Below are positions 1 to 4,879 of a stretch of 5,690 bases of DNA, piece after piece. Both the position numbers and the translations under genes were made by a program. The notes under the pieces were generated by a model. The model saw nothing but the letters and a program-made list of their open reading frames with translations, did no database searches and was not told the DNA's origin. The DNA is from JAKGBX01 sp965366835 (lineage in GTDB: Bacteria; Pseudomonadota; Alphaproteobacteria; Rhodobacterales; Rhodobacteraceae): positions 1-5,690 of the forward strand of contig CBDUGF010000164.1 in assembly GCA_965366835.1 (NCBI GenBank), given 5' to 3'. Numbering within the stretch: the first letter of the stretch is position 1; every line of letters starts with the position of its first letter.

Positions 1-1003
1 GTGTCGGATCAATCAGCCTGGCCCGCTCGGCCAGATAGCCATCCTCCAGCATGTCCCGAGGCGAGACCGGCGCCATATGGGCAATGTCGGCGACATATTC
101 CTCGGTGTCGGCCAGGGCGAGCTTCATGGCTTCGATCTGAAGATGCAGGGCGCGCGGGTCATCAGCGTCAAGATCACGAATGCCGGTGTGATTGAGAATA
201 CCCAGCCCGATCAGCGCGGCGATGCCTTGCCCGTTGGGCGGGATTTCATGCAACGCGGCCTCGCCGAACTGTTTCGAGATCGTGCCGCACCAATCGGCGC
301 GATGCGCGGCCAGATCATCGGAGGTCATCACGCCGTCATGCGCGTTTGAAAAGGCGATCATGGCGTCGGCAAGCTCGCCTTCGTAGAACGCCTTGCCCTT
401 GGTTTCGGCGATCAGGCGCAGGCTGCGCGCAAGCGGCGGATTGACGAACCTTTCGCCGGCAACCGGGGCCTTGCCGCCGGGCAGGAAGGTTGCGGCAAAC
501 CCCGGCTGGCCCGCCAGCATGTCGCCGCCACGGGCCCAGAGTTGCGCGATCTTCGGGGAAACGTTGAACCCCCGCTCGGCATAGCCGATGGCCGGCTCAA
601 ACAGGGTCTGGAACGGCAGCGCGCCGAACCTTTGCGAAATCTCGACCCAGGCGGAGACCGCGCCGGGCACCGTCACGCTGTCCCAGCCATGCATCGGCAT
701 TTCGCCGCGACCGGCGAATTTCGCGAGCGACCACGCGGCGGGGGACCGGCCCGATGCGTTGAGGCCGTGGATCTGCCTGCCATCCCACAGGATCGCAAAA
801 GCATCCGAGCCGACGCCATTGCCCGTCGGCTCGACGACGGTCAGCGTGATGGCGGTGGCGATTGCTGCGTCGGCCGCGTTGCCGCCGCGCGCGATCATCG
901 AGAGCCCGGCCTGCGCGGCCAGCGGCTGGGATGTGGCCACCATGTTGTCTGCCAGCACCGCCGAGCGGCGCGACGGGTAGTGGTGTGAAGACCGTAATTG
1001 CAT
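1..1003 (-). CDS. Gamma-glutamyltransferase-family protein (partial, C-terminus beyond left edge)
   Basis: Reading the minus strand from an ATG at 1003 gives an uninterrupted 334-codon frame running off the left edge. It begins MQLRSSHHYPSRRSAVLADN. The gamma-glutamyltranspeptidase large-subunit hallmarks are visible: ATSQPLAAQAG (about residues 23-33), GGNAADAAIA (40-49), EPTGNGVGSDAFAI (58-71), GRSPAAW (85-91) and VPGAVSAW (112-119). Members of this family are N-terminal-nucleophile hydrolases that self-cleave before a catalytic Thr and hydrolyse or transfer gamma-glutamyl groups, for example from glutathione. Some relatives act on other amides. The cleavage site and nucleophile should lie just past the window, so activity cannot be judged. 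The GSDAF motif, in place of the usual G-G-G-x-F, and the GRSPA motif resemble the YwrD-like branch rather than classical secreted Ggt. No signal peptide is evident, so a cytoplasmic location is likely. A GGAAGG ribosome site (1012-1017) lies 8 bases before the ATG. Family is sure; substrate is not. Confidence 0.9.
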   Translation of the reverse strand, partial: MQLRSSHHYPSRRSAVLADNMVATSQPLAAQAGLSMIARGGNAADAAIATAITLTVVEPTGNGVGSDAFAILWDGRQIHGLNASGRSPAAWSLAKFAGRGEMPMHGWDSVTVPGAVSAWVEISQRFGALPFQTLFEPAIGYAERGFNVSPKIAQLWARGGDMLAGQPGFAATFLPGGKAPVAGERFVNPPLARSLRLIAETKGKAFYEGELADAMIAFSNAHDGVMTSDDLAAHRADWCGTISKQFGEAALHEIPPNGQGIAALIGLGILNHTGIRDLDADDPRALHLQIEAMKLALADTEEYVADIAHMAPVSPRDMLEDGYLAERARLIDPT

Positions 1004-1017
1004 TCTGGTAACCTTCC

Positions 1018-1041
1018 CGATTGTTGTCGCGGGCGCAATCG
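1018..1041 (-). other. Inverted repeat in the leader of the gamma-glutamyltransferase gene
   Basis: Perfect 6-base arms (1018-1023 and 1036-1041, CGATTG/CAATCG) flank a 12-base loop. The proximal arm touches the GGGAAGG ribosome binding site by one base. It could form a weak hairpin beside the ribosome site. A role in translational control is speculative, and a 6-base stem of this kind can arise by chance. Confidence 0.3.
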
Positions 1042-1085
1042 CTTCTCTGGTTTCAGCGGGACTCAATGGCGGATTTGAAGGTCTG

Positions 1086-1091
1086 ATTATA
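1086..1091 (-). promoter_or_regulatory. Likely -10 box of the gamma-glutamyltransferase promoter
   Basis: The minus strand reads TATAAT, an exact sigma-70 -10 hexamer, in otherwise GC-rich sequence. Transcription would start near 1079 and give a leader of about 76 bases before the ATG at 1003. No good TTGACA-like -35 box stands 16-18 bases upstream (the sequence there is CAAGTT), so the promoter may need an activator or may be weak. The call rests on the -10 match and its position. Confidence 0.5.
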
Positions 1092-1103
1092 GCCCGATCG
1101 CCA

Positions 1104-1350
1104 TGTTGAACTTGTCCAGCGGGAGTGCGGATGCCGTGACCGAGCGGCGATGCTCGGTAACTTCCCGGGAAAACAGGCGAACTCCAGCAGCCCTTTTGTT
1201 CGGACGTGCGGAGTTTTTGATGAAGCAACAGCAGGACCGCCTGCTCGGCGCCCGTGCAATCCGACGCTCACCGATCGCGACCCAAGAGGGGCTGAAACTG
1301 TGCAGGATCCAGGCGGCAATCCGTTGAATCCGCACCCGCGGCGCCGGGTT
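1104..1350. other. Gene-free stretch with short palindromes between lldD and the gamma-glutamyltransferase gene
   Basis: No frame here gives a protein I recognise. Small open frames exist on both strands and overlap one another, as expected by chance in GC-rich DNA. What can be seen is a perfect 7-base inverted repeat with a 6-base loop at 1139-1158 (ACCGAGC / GCTCGGT), about 50 bases upstream of the TATAAT box, and a 10-base palindrome at 1162-1171 (TTCCCGGGAA). Directly after the lldD stop a 5-base stem (ACCCG/CGGGT) occurs, but no T-run follows, so a factor-independent terminator cannot be called. Confidence 0.4.
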
Positions 1351-2517
1351 TCATCCCTGCCAGCGACCCTCGAACCCTTCGGGAACCAGCAGGATATCGC
1401 GCCCGACCTCCTTGATCGTGCGCCGCCCGCACAGCGCCATCGAGATATCCATCTCGCGGTGGATCACCTCCAGCGCCTTGGTCACGCCCGCTTCGCCCAT
1501 CGCGCCCAGCCCATAGACGAAGGCGCGCCCGATATAGGTGCCCTTGGCGCCCATGGCGATGGCTTTCAGCACGTCCTGACCCGAGCGGATGCCGCTGTCG
1601 AGATGCACCTCGACCTTGTCGCCGACCGCATCGAGGATCGCGGGCAGCGCACGGATCGAGCTCAAGGCGCCATCGAGCTGTCGCCCGCCATGGTTCGACA
1701 CCACGATCGCATCGGCGCCCACCTTCAGCGCCATTTTCGCATCCTCGGCGTCAAGGATCCCCTTGAGGATCACCGGCCCGCCCCACATCTCCTTGAGCTT
1801 GGCGATCTTGCCCCAATCGAGCGACAGGTCAAACTGTTCGGCGGTCCAGGCGGCCAGGTTGGCGGTGTCGGTCACGCCCTTCACATGGCCGACGATATTG
1901 CCGAATTCGCGCCGCTGCGCGCCAAGCATCCCCAGGCCCCAGCGCCATTTCGTCGCCAGGTTGATGATATTGGCCAAGGTCGGCTTGGGCGGGGCGGAAA
2001 GCCCGTTTTTCAGATCCTTGTGGCGCTGGCCGAGGATTTGCAGATCGAGCGTGATCACCAGCGCCGAACATTTGGCCGCCTTGGCACGTTCGATCAGGCG
2101 GCGCACGAAATCCTCGTCGCGCATGGTGTAGAGCTGAAACCAGAACGGTTTGGTCGTCGCGCCCGCGACATCCTCGATCGAGTTGATCGACATGGTGCTG
2201 AGCGTGAACGGCACGCCGAATTTCTCCGCAGCCCGCGCTGCCCTGATCTCGCCATCGGCATGTTGCATCCCGGTCAGGCCCACCGGTGCCAGCGCCACCG
2301 GCATCGCCACATCCTGCCCGATCATCTGGCTCGCGGTCGAGCGGTCTGACATGTCGACCGCGATGCGCTGGCGCAGATAGAGCTTGTCGAAATCCGAGCT
2401 GTTTTCGCGGAAGGTCTGTTCAGTCCAGCTGCCGCTTTCGCAATAGTCATAGAACATCTTCGGCGTGCGCCGGCGATAGATGCGCTTGAGGTCTTCGATT
2501 TCGGTGATGACGGGCAT
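1351..2517 (-). CDS. lldD: FMN-dependent L-lactate dehydrogenase (alpha-hydroxy-acid oxidase family)
   Basis: The 388-residue protein oxidises L-lactate (or a close 2-hydroxy acid) to pyruvate, passing electrons via FMN to the respiratory chain. It should be a cytoplasmic enzyme or peripheral on the inner membrane. The TIM-barrel flavoprotein pattern is complete. It shows the N-terminal FYDYCESGS (Tyr25), MPVALAPVGLTGM (72-84), PFTLSTMS (103-110), WFQLY (126-130), ITLDLQILGQR (155-165, with Asp158 and Arg165), VILKGIL (249-255, FMN-contacting Lys252), SNHGGRQLDG (274-283, catalytic His276 and substrate Arg279) and DSGIRSGQDV (307-316) with GRAF (330-333) for FMN phosphate binding. The length fits LldD (E. 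coli about 396). Start ATG at 2517 has an AGGGGA ribosome site about 8 bases upstream. It is divergent from the MaoC gene. Other 2-hydroxy-acid oxidases of the family are possible, but the overall match to LldD, including MPVALAPVGL and LSTMS, favours lactate. Confidence 0.9.
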   Translation of the reverse strand: MPVITEIEDLKRIYRRRTPKMFYDYCESGSWTEQTFRENSSDFDKLYLRQRIAVDMSDRSTASQMIGQDVAMPVALAPVGLTGMQHADGEIRAARAAEKFGVPFTLSTMSINSIEDVAGATTKPFWFQLYTMRDEDFVRRLIERAKAAKCSALVITLDLQILGQRHKDLKNGLSAPPKPTLANIINLATKWRWGLGMLGAQRREFGNIVGHVKGVTDTANLAAWTAEQFDLSLDWGKIAKLKEMWGGPVILKGILDAEDAKMALKVGADAIVVSNHGGRQLDGALSSIRALPAILDAVGDKVEVHLDSGIRSGQDVLKAIAMGAKGTYIGRAFVYGLGAMGEAGVTKALEVIHREMDISMALCGRRTIKEVGRDILLVPEGFEGRWQG

Positions 2518-2540
2518 GGGCTGTCCCCTGGGCGACCGGT

Positions 2541-2561
2541 TTGGTTAGGTTTTCTTACCAA
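2541..2561. promoter_or_regulatory. Operator-like inverted repeat over the lldD promoter
   Basis: TTGGT (2541-2545) and ACCAA (2557-2561) form perfect arms around 11 bases, and inner bases A-G/C-T also pair. The repeat overlaps the predicted -10 box of lldD, where a repressor would act. Half-sites TGGT/ACCA are typical of FadR-subfamily GntR regulators such as LldR and PdhR. Those normally have about 3 bases between the halves, so the spacing here is wider than usual. A binding site is plausible but its regulator is unknown, and no regulator gene is in the window. Confidence 0.4.
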
Positions 2562-2580
2562 TCCCGCGCATGTGACGCAA
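2552..2580 (-). promoter_or_regulatory. Putative lldD promoter
   Basis: On the minus strand, TTGCGT (2575-2580) and TAAGAA (2552-2557) are separated by exactly 17 bases and sit 35 bases upstream of the lldD ATG. Each hexamer matches the sigma-70 consensus at four of six positions. The spacing, position and overlap with the inverted repeat make this the best lldD promoter candidate. Confidence 0.4.
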
Positions 2581-2599
2581 CGGCGAATTGCCTTTGGGG

Positions 2600-2627
2600 T
2601 TGAGCGCCGCCCGATGCGCGCCATAGT
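2600..2627 (+). promoter_or_regulatory. Putative promoter of the MaoC-family gene
   Basis: TTGAGC (2600-2605) and CATAGT (2622-2627) are 16 bases apart and lie 25 bases before the ATG. The match is moderate and the leader would be short (under 20 bases), but still room for the GGAGGG ribosome site at 2641-2646. The divergent arrangement with lldD requires a promoter in this 134-base gap. Confidence 0.35.
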
Positions 2628-2651
2628 GGCGCAAAACCCCGGAGGGATGCG

Positions 2652-3089
2652 ATGTTTTTTGACGACTTGCCTGTGGGCTTCAGATTCGAGACCGCCAGCA
2701 GGACGCTGTCGGAGGACGAGGTCATCGACTTTGCCCGTGCCTATGACCCGCAGCCGTTTCACATCGACCCGGAAGCGGCCAGGGCGTCGATCTATGGCGG
2801 CATCATCGCCAGCGGGTTTCAGACCCTGATTGTGGCCTTCGATCTGATCCTTTCGGCCAATATCTGGACCGACGCCTCGATGGGCTCGCCCGGGCTGGAT
2901 GAGCTGCGCTGGAAACTCCCCGTGCGCCCGGGCGATACACTAAGGGTGCGCGGAGAAGTGATTGCCTCCGAACCTTCGAAATCGCGCCCCGATCGCGGCC
3001 GCACCACGATCACCTATGAGATCGTGAACCAGAAGGACGAGGTGGTGTCGTCCTACTCCGCGGTGCAGCTGCTCAAGCGCCGGGTCTGA
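2652..3089 (+). CDS. MaoC-family hydratase/dehydratase (single hot-dog domain)
   Basis: The 145-residue protein is a single MaoC/R-hydratase hot-dog domain. These enzymes typically add water to the double bond of 2-enoyl-CoA to give (R)-3-hydroxyacyl-CoA, or the reverse. The family catalytic motif is clear at about residues 28-57: ARAYDPQPFHIDPEAA followed by YGGIIASGFQT, with catalytic Asp32 and His37 and the GG..ASG segment that shapes the oxyanion region. The C-terminal half (GLDELRWKLPVRPGDTLRV, then the strand TTITYEIVNQKDEVV) completes the fold. Length is usual for a one-domain member. Start ATG 2652 is preceded by GGAGGG at 5 bases. An ATG at 2647 is in another frame and is not used. 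It is divergent from lldD and ends 7 bases from the convergent oxygenase gene. The acyl substrate cannot be read from sequence; PHA-precursor, fatty-acid or mesaconyl-type substrates are all possible. Confidence 0.88.
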   Translation: MFFDDLPVGFRFETASRTLSEDEVIDFARAYDPQPFHIDPEAARASIYGGIIASGFQTLIVAFDLILSANIWTDASMGSPGLDELRWKLPVRPGDTLRVRGEVIASEPSKSRPDRGRTTITYEIVNQKDEVVSSYSAVQLLKRRV

Positions 3090-3096
3090 CCGCCTC

Positions 3097-3891
3097 TCAG
3101 CGTCGGTAGATCACCGGAAACCAATCCTCGCGCAGCCTTTGCCCCGGTGTCATGCCATGCTCGGGGAAGGGCGGCGAGGTGCGACCCGGCCGCTCGACAT
3201 AGCGCGCATCATCCCCAACCAGCCTGAGCGAGAAGGCCCGCCGCCGCGTCGGGCTGGTATTGCCGCGCGCGCCGTGCAGGATGTCATAATTGAACGCCAC
3301 GGCATCGCCCGGCGCCATCTCCCATTCCAGCACCTCCATGCCCTCGGCATCCGGGTCGGGCACCGGCATGTAATCGTCGATATTCGGGAAATAGGCATCG
3401 TTGCTGACCCAGCGCATCGGCAGCACCGGTTTCTCCCATTGGTGCGATCCCGCGACACAGCGCAGCGCCGCTTCCTTCACCGGATCGAGCGGCGACCAGA
3501 AGCTTACGGTCTGCTTGCCTTCGACGAAGTAATAGGGGCCATCGGTGTGCCAGGGCGTGGCCATCGAGGTGCCCGGCTCCTTGACCAGCACATGATCGTG
3601 AAACAACTGCACGCTCTTTGAGTCCATCAGTTCCGCAGCAACCTTCGCCGCAGGACTCTCGCGGATGGCTTTGTCGAATTCCGCGATCCGCTGCCAGTTG
3701 CAATAGTCATCGAAAAAGCGGCCGGTCTCGCCGTCTTTCCTGTTCTCCGAAGCGTAAGGCCCCGGCGCTTCCATGTTGCGCGCCACGCCTTGCCGGAGCA
3801 ATTCCACCTGGTCGGCGAAGAGCCCGCGCACGATGGTGACGCCGTCACGTTGAAACTGGTCGATCTGTTCCTGGGTTAGTAGCGGGTGCAT
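3097..3891 (-). CDS. Phytanoyl-CoA dioxygenase (PhyH) family Fe(II)/2-oxoglutarate oxygenase
   Basis: The 264-residue protein is a PhyH-family non-haem iron oxygenase, which couples 2-oxoglutarate decarboxylation to substrate hydroxylation. The N-terminal LTQEQIDQFQRDGVTIVRGLF (5-25) is the usual family opening. The iron triad is His115 and Asp117 in PWHTDGPYYF, plus distal His206 in NYDILHGARGN. Arg217 in the RRRAFSLR segment, 11 residues after the distal His, is the likely 2-oxoglutarate anchor. AGSHQWEKP (147-155) and MAPGDAVAFN (192-201) are family strands. The ATG at 3891 is chosen because AGGAGG lies 5 bases upstream and the family N-terminus starts right after it. An in-frame ATG at 3993 would add 34 unrelated residues. 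The substrate is unknown: PhyH relatives in bacteria act on acyl-CoAs, compatible solutes, phosphonates and secondary metabolites. The gene is convergent with the MaoC gene. Its promoter must lie in the DnaA-box region. Confidence 0.88.
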   Translation of the reverse strand: MHPLLTQEQIDQFQRDGVTIVRGLFADQVELLRQGVARNMEAPGPYASENRKDGETGRFFDDYCNWQRIAEFDKAIRESPAAKVAAELMDSKSVQLFHDHVLVKEPGTSMATPWHTDGPYYFVEGKQTVSFWSPLDPVKEAALRCVAGSHQWEKPVLPMRWVSNDAYFPNIDDYMPVPDPDAEGMEVLEWEMAPGDAVAFNYDILHGARGNTSPTRRRAFSLRLVGDDARYVERPGRTSPPFPEHGMTPGQRLREDWFPVIYRR

Positions 3892-3959
3892 CCTGTCCTC
3901 CTCGCTGGTTGTCTCGATAACGTTGTTTCCGAAGCGGCTTTTCCCTGCCGGGCCGGGTG

Positions 3960-4010
3960 TTGACGGCGGCCTGTTGATAAGTCGAAAAGCCAATTATTGA
4001 CGGCCTGTTG
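3960..4010 (+). repeat. Imperfect direct repeat at the left side of the DnaA-box cluster
   Basis: TTGACGGCGGCCTGTTG (3960-3976) recurs as TTGACGGCCTGTTG (3997-4010), identical except for three extra bases in the first copy. The repeat unit starts are 37 bases apart. The first copy runs into the DnaA-box-like TGTTGATAA, and the second copy continues with unrelated sequence. It may be a protein-binding repeat or a small duplication. Confidence 0.5.
3972..3980 (-). other. DnaA-box-like site (TTATCAACA)
   Basis: The minus strand reads TTATCAACA, one base different from TTATCCACA. It is 81 bases upstream of the oxygenase start codon, so it could also influence that gene. Confidence 0.45.
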
Positions 4011-4024
4011 TTGCGCTACTCTTG

Positions 4025-4033
4025 TGTGGATAA
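4025..4033 (-). other. DnaA box (exact TTATCCACA)
   Basis: The minus strand reads TTATCCACA, the high-affinity DnaA box. It lies 53 bases (about five helical turns) from the site at 3972 and has the same orientation. Confidence 0.75.
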
Positions 4034-4177
4034 CTTCAATACAGCTTGCCCCTTGGCGACAGGATGCCGAATCCTCGAGCGTCGCTTGCCGGCGCTGCCT
4101 GCCTGTCAGGACCAGAGGTTCCATCGCCGCCGCGCGCCGGGTTGCATTACATACCAGCGGTCGGCACCGCCGCGGTG

Positions 4178-4209
4178 TTGTCCACCGGTCATCCACAGGT
4201 TTATACACA
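4178..4209 (+). other. Phased array of three same-strand DnaA-box-like sites
   Basis: Three plus-strand 9-mers follow one another: TTGTCCACC (4178-4186, two mismatches), TCATCCACA (4189-4197, one mismatch) and TTATACACA (4201-4209, exact to TTATNCACA). Start-to-start steps of 11 and 12 bases put them on nearly the same helix face. Same-direction phased boxes are what allows DnaA to build a filament toward the unwinding element. The strongest site is the one nearest the AT-rich tract. Confidence 0.65.
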
Positions 4210-4250
4210 GTGCAAGCGTCGCTCGGCGATGCGAAAGCGGCTTGAGGTAG

Positions 4251-4320
4251 TATCGAATTCGCTACTTCAGACCAGCAGTTTGTATCCGTATTTCGCGATT
4301 CCTTTACAATTTCCAACCAA
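4251..4320. other. AT-rich tract, possible DNA unwinding element
   Basis: Only 28 of these 70 bases are G or C, and 15 of 40 in 4281-4320, which stands out sharply in a GC-rich window. It begins about 40 bases after the last box of the phased array and ends before the isolated box at 4366. No repeated 13-mers are obvious. The role follows from composition and position only. Confidence 0.45.
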
Positions 4321-4332
4321 GAGCATGACTTG

Positions 4333-4351
4333 TCCCGATTGCGGATCGGGA
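4333..4351. repeat. Perfect inverted repeat beside the AT-rich tract
   Basis: TCCCGAT (4333-4339) and ATCGGGA (4345-4351) form a 7-base stem with a 5-base loop. No T-run follows on either strand, so it is not a standard terminator. It sits between the AT-rich tract and the DnaA-box-like site at 4366. Confidence 0.5.
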
Positions 4352-4365
4352 GCGGGGGCAGGTGC

Positions 4366-4374
4366 TGTGGACAA
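4366..4374 (-). other. DnaA-box-like site (TTGTCCACA)
   Basis: The minus strand reads TTGTCCACA, one base off TTATCCACA. It lies on the far side of the AT-rich tract from the main array and in opposite orientation to it, so the tract is bracketed by boxes. Confidence 0.5.
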
Positions 4375-4537
4375 ATCCTGGCGCGCTTGCCGGTCAGGCC
4401 CGAAGCCGCGTTGTGGTGGGCCTCCGCCCCGAGAGGATAGAGGCCGCCAGGTTGCCCCGCTTTGCGCCGGCCGCGCCCCTGAACGGCCGCGGCATTACAG
4501 CCTGTCGATTGAAGTGGAAACCTTCTAACAGTCTGAG

Positions 4538-4554
4538 AGGAAAGCAAATTTCCT
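4538..4554. repeat. Short perfect inverted repeat
   Basis: AGGAAA and TTTCCT are separated by GCAAA. The 6-base stem is AT-rich and not followed by a T-run. It may be a protein site or chance. Confidence 0.3.
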
Positions 4555-4572
4555 GCTCCGCTTAGAGCGCAA

Positions 4573-4620
4573 TCCGCTGAACGCCCGCTCTTCGCCGCCA
4601 TTCTCACGCGCCTCAGCGGA
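4573..4620. repeat. Perfect 8-base inverted repeat with a 32-base spacer
   Basis: TCCGCTGA (4573-4580) is matched exactly by TCAGCGGA (4613-4620). Eight perfectly paired bases at this spacing could be a stem of a structured RNA or a two-site protein target. Nothing in the spacer is recognisable. Confidence 0.35.
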
Positions 4621-4879
4621 CGAACTCCGTCCAATTTCACTGTAACTTGACCGCAGGATCCTCCAGGAATCATCAGGTCATGTTCCAAGTTCTTGAATTC
4701 ACGCCTTTTATCGCGCTTCCACGGGCGATCAGGCAAGGAATTCGAAGCGCGGAAGCTGGTGCCGAACGGCCGCCTGGGTTCTTTGGCACAATCGGAATTC
4801 CCCCTATCTATCAAGCGTCTGACTGTCATACCTGAAGTTCTCTCAGCATCCGACCGTCTTGCGATTTCACCCGCTTCAT

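Larger units (their letters stand above)
3972..4374. other. Candidate DnaA-dependent replication origin (oriC-like DnaA-box cluster)
   Basis: Six 9-mers resembling the DnaA box TTATNCACA occur in 403 bases of gene-free DNA: 3972-3980 (-), 4025-4033 (-), 4178-4186 (+), 4189-4197 (+), 4201-4209 (+) and 4366-4374 (-). Two are exact, three differ from TTATCCACA at one base, and one differs at two. Three plus-strand boxes are stepped at about one helical turn (11 and 12 bases) and point toward an AT-rich tract at 4251-4320, which could be the unwinding element. Known bacterial origins share this plan: DnaA boxes, a same-orientation array and adjacent AT-rich DNA in a gene-free gap. Neither dnaA nor the other usual origin neighbours (dnaN, gidA, parAB, hemE) are visible, so a secondary replicon or a DnaA-titration or regulatory locus is possible. 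Confidence 0.6.
4375..4879. other. Gene-free stretch downstream of hutU with inverted repeats
   Basis: No recognisable protein, tRNA or rRNA is seen in these 505 bases, and the open frames present lack family features and a convincing ribosome site. Two perfect inverted repeats are visible: AGGAAA/TTTCCT with a 5-base loop at 4538-4554, and TCCGCTGA/TCAGCGGA at 4573-4580 and 4613-4620 with a 32-base loop. No hairpin with a T-run follows the hutU stop, so how that transcript ends is unclear. The stretch could belong to the origin, hold a small RNA, or be decayed sequence. Confidence 0.4.

Noticed and set aside
1053..1335. Small proteins on either strand in the lldD/gamma-glutamyltransferase gap
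   Set aside because: The frames overlap each other on both strands, have no clear ribosome sites and no recognisable domain; one also runs across the TATAAT promoter.
1150..2349. A 399-codon open frame on the plus strand antisense to lldD
   Set aside because: It is His/Arg/Asp-rich low-information sequence, opposite a gene with complete catalytic motifs.
3090..3096. Shared terminator between the convergent MaoC and PhyH genes
   Set aside because: Only 7 bases separate the stops, and no hairpin with a T-run is visible there or just inside either gene.
3892..3993. N-terminal extension of the PhyH-family protein starting at 3993
   Set aside because: The extra 34 residues do not look like the family, and AGGAGG stands 5 bases before the ATG at 3891.
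4333..4351. Factor-independent terminator at the 7-base inverted repeat
   Set aside because: Neither strand has a T-run after the stem.
4046..4528. A 160-codon plus-strand frame across the DnaA-box cluster
   Set aside because: It has no domain and no ribosome site, its composition changes along its length with the underlying DNA, and it covers the AT-rich tract and the boxes.
4255..4800. Four GAATTC sites in about 550 bases
   Set aside because: The same hexamer also occurs inside lldD and the oxygenase gene, and the spacing is irregular, so no function is indicated.
3892..4879. tRNA, CRISPR array or insertion-sequence remnant in the long gap
   Set aside because: No T-loop or cloverleaf pattern, no regularly spaced repeats, and no transposase fragment or matched terminal repeats with target duplication were seen.
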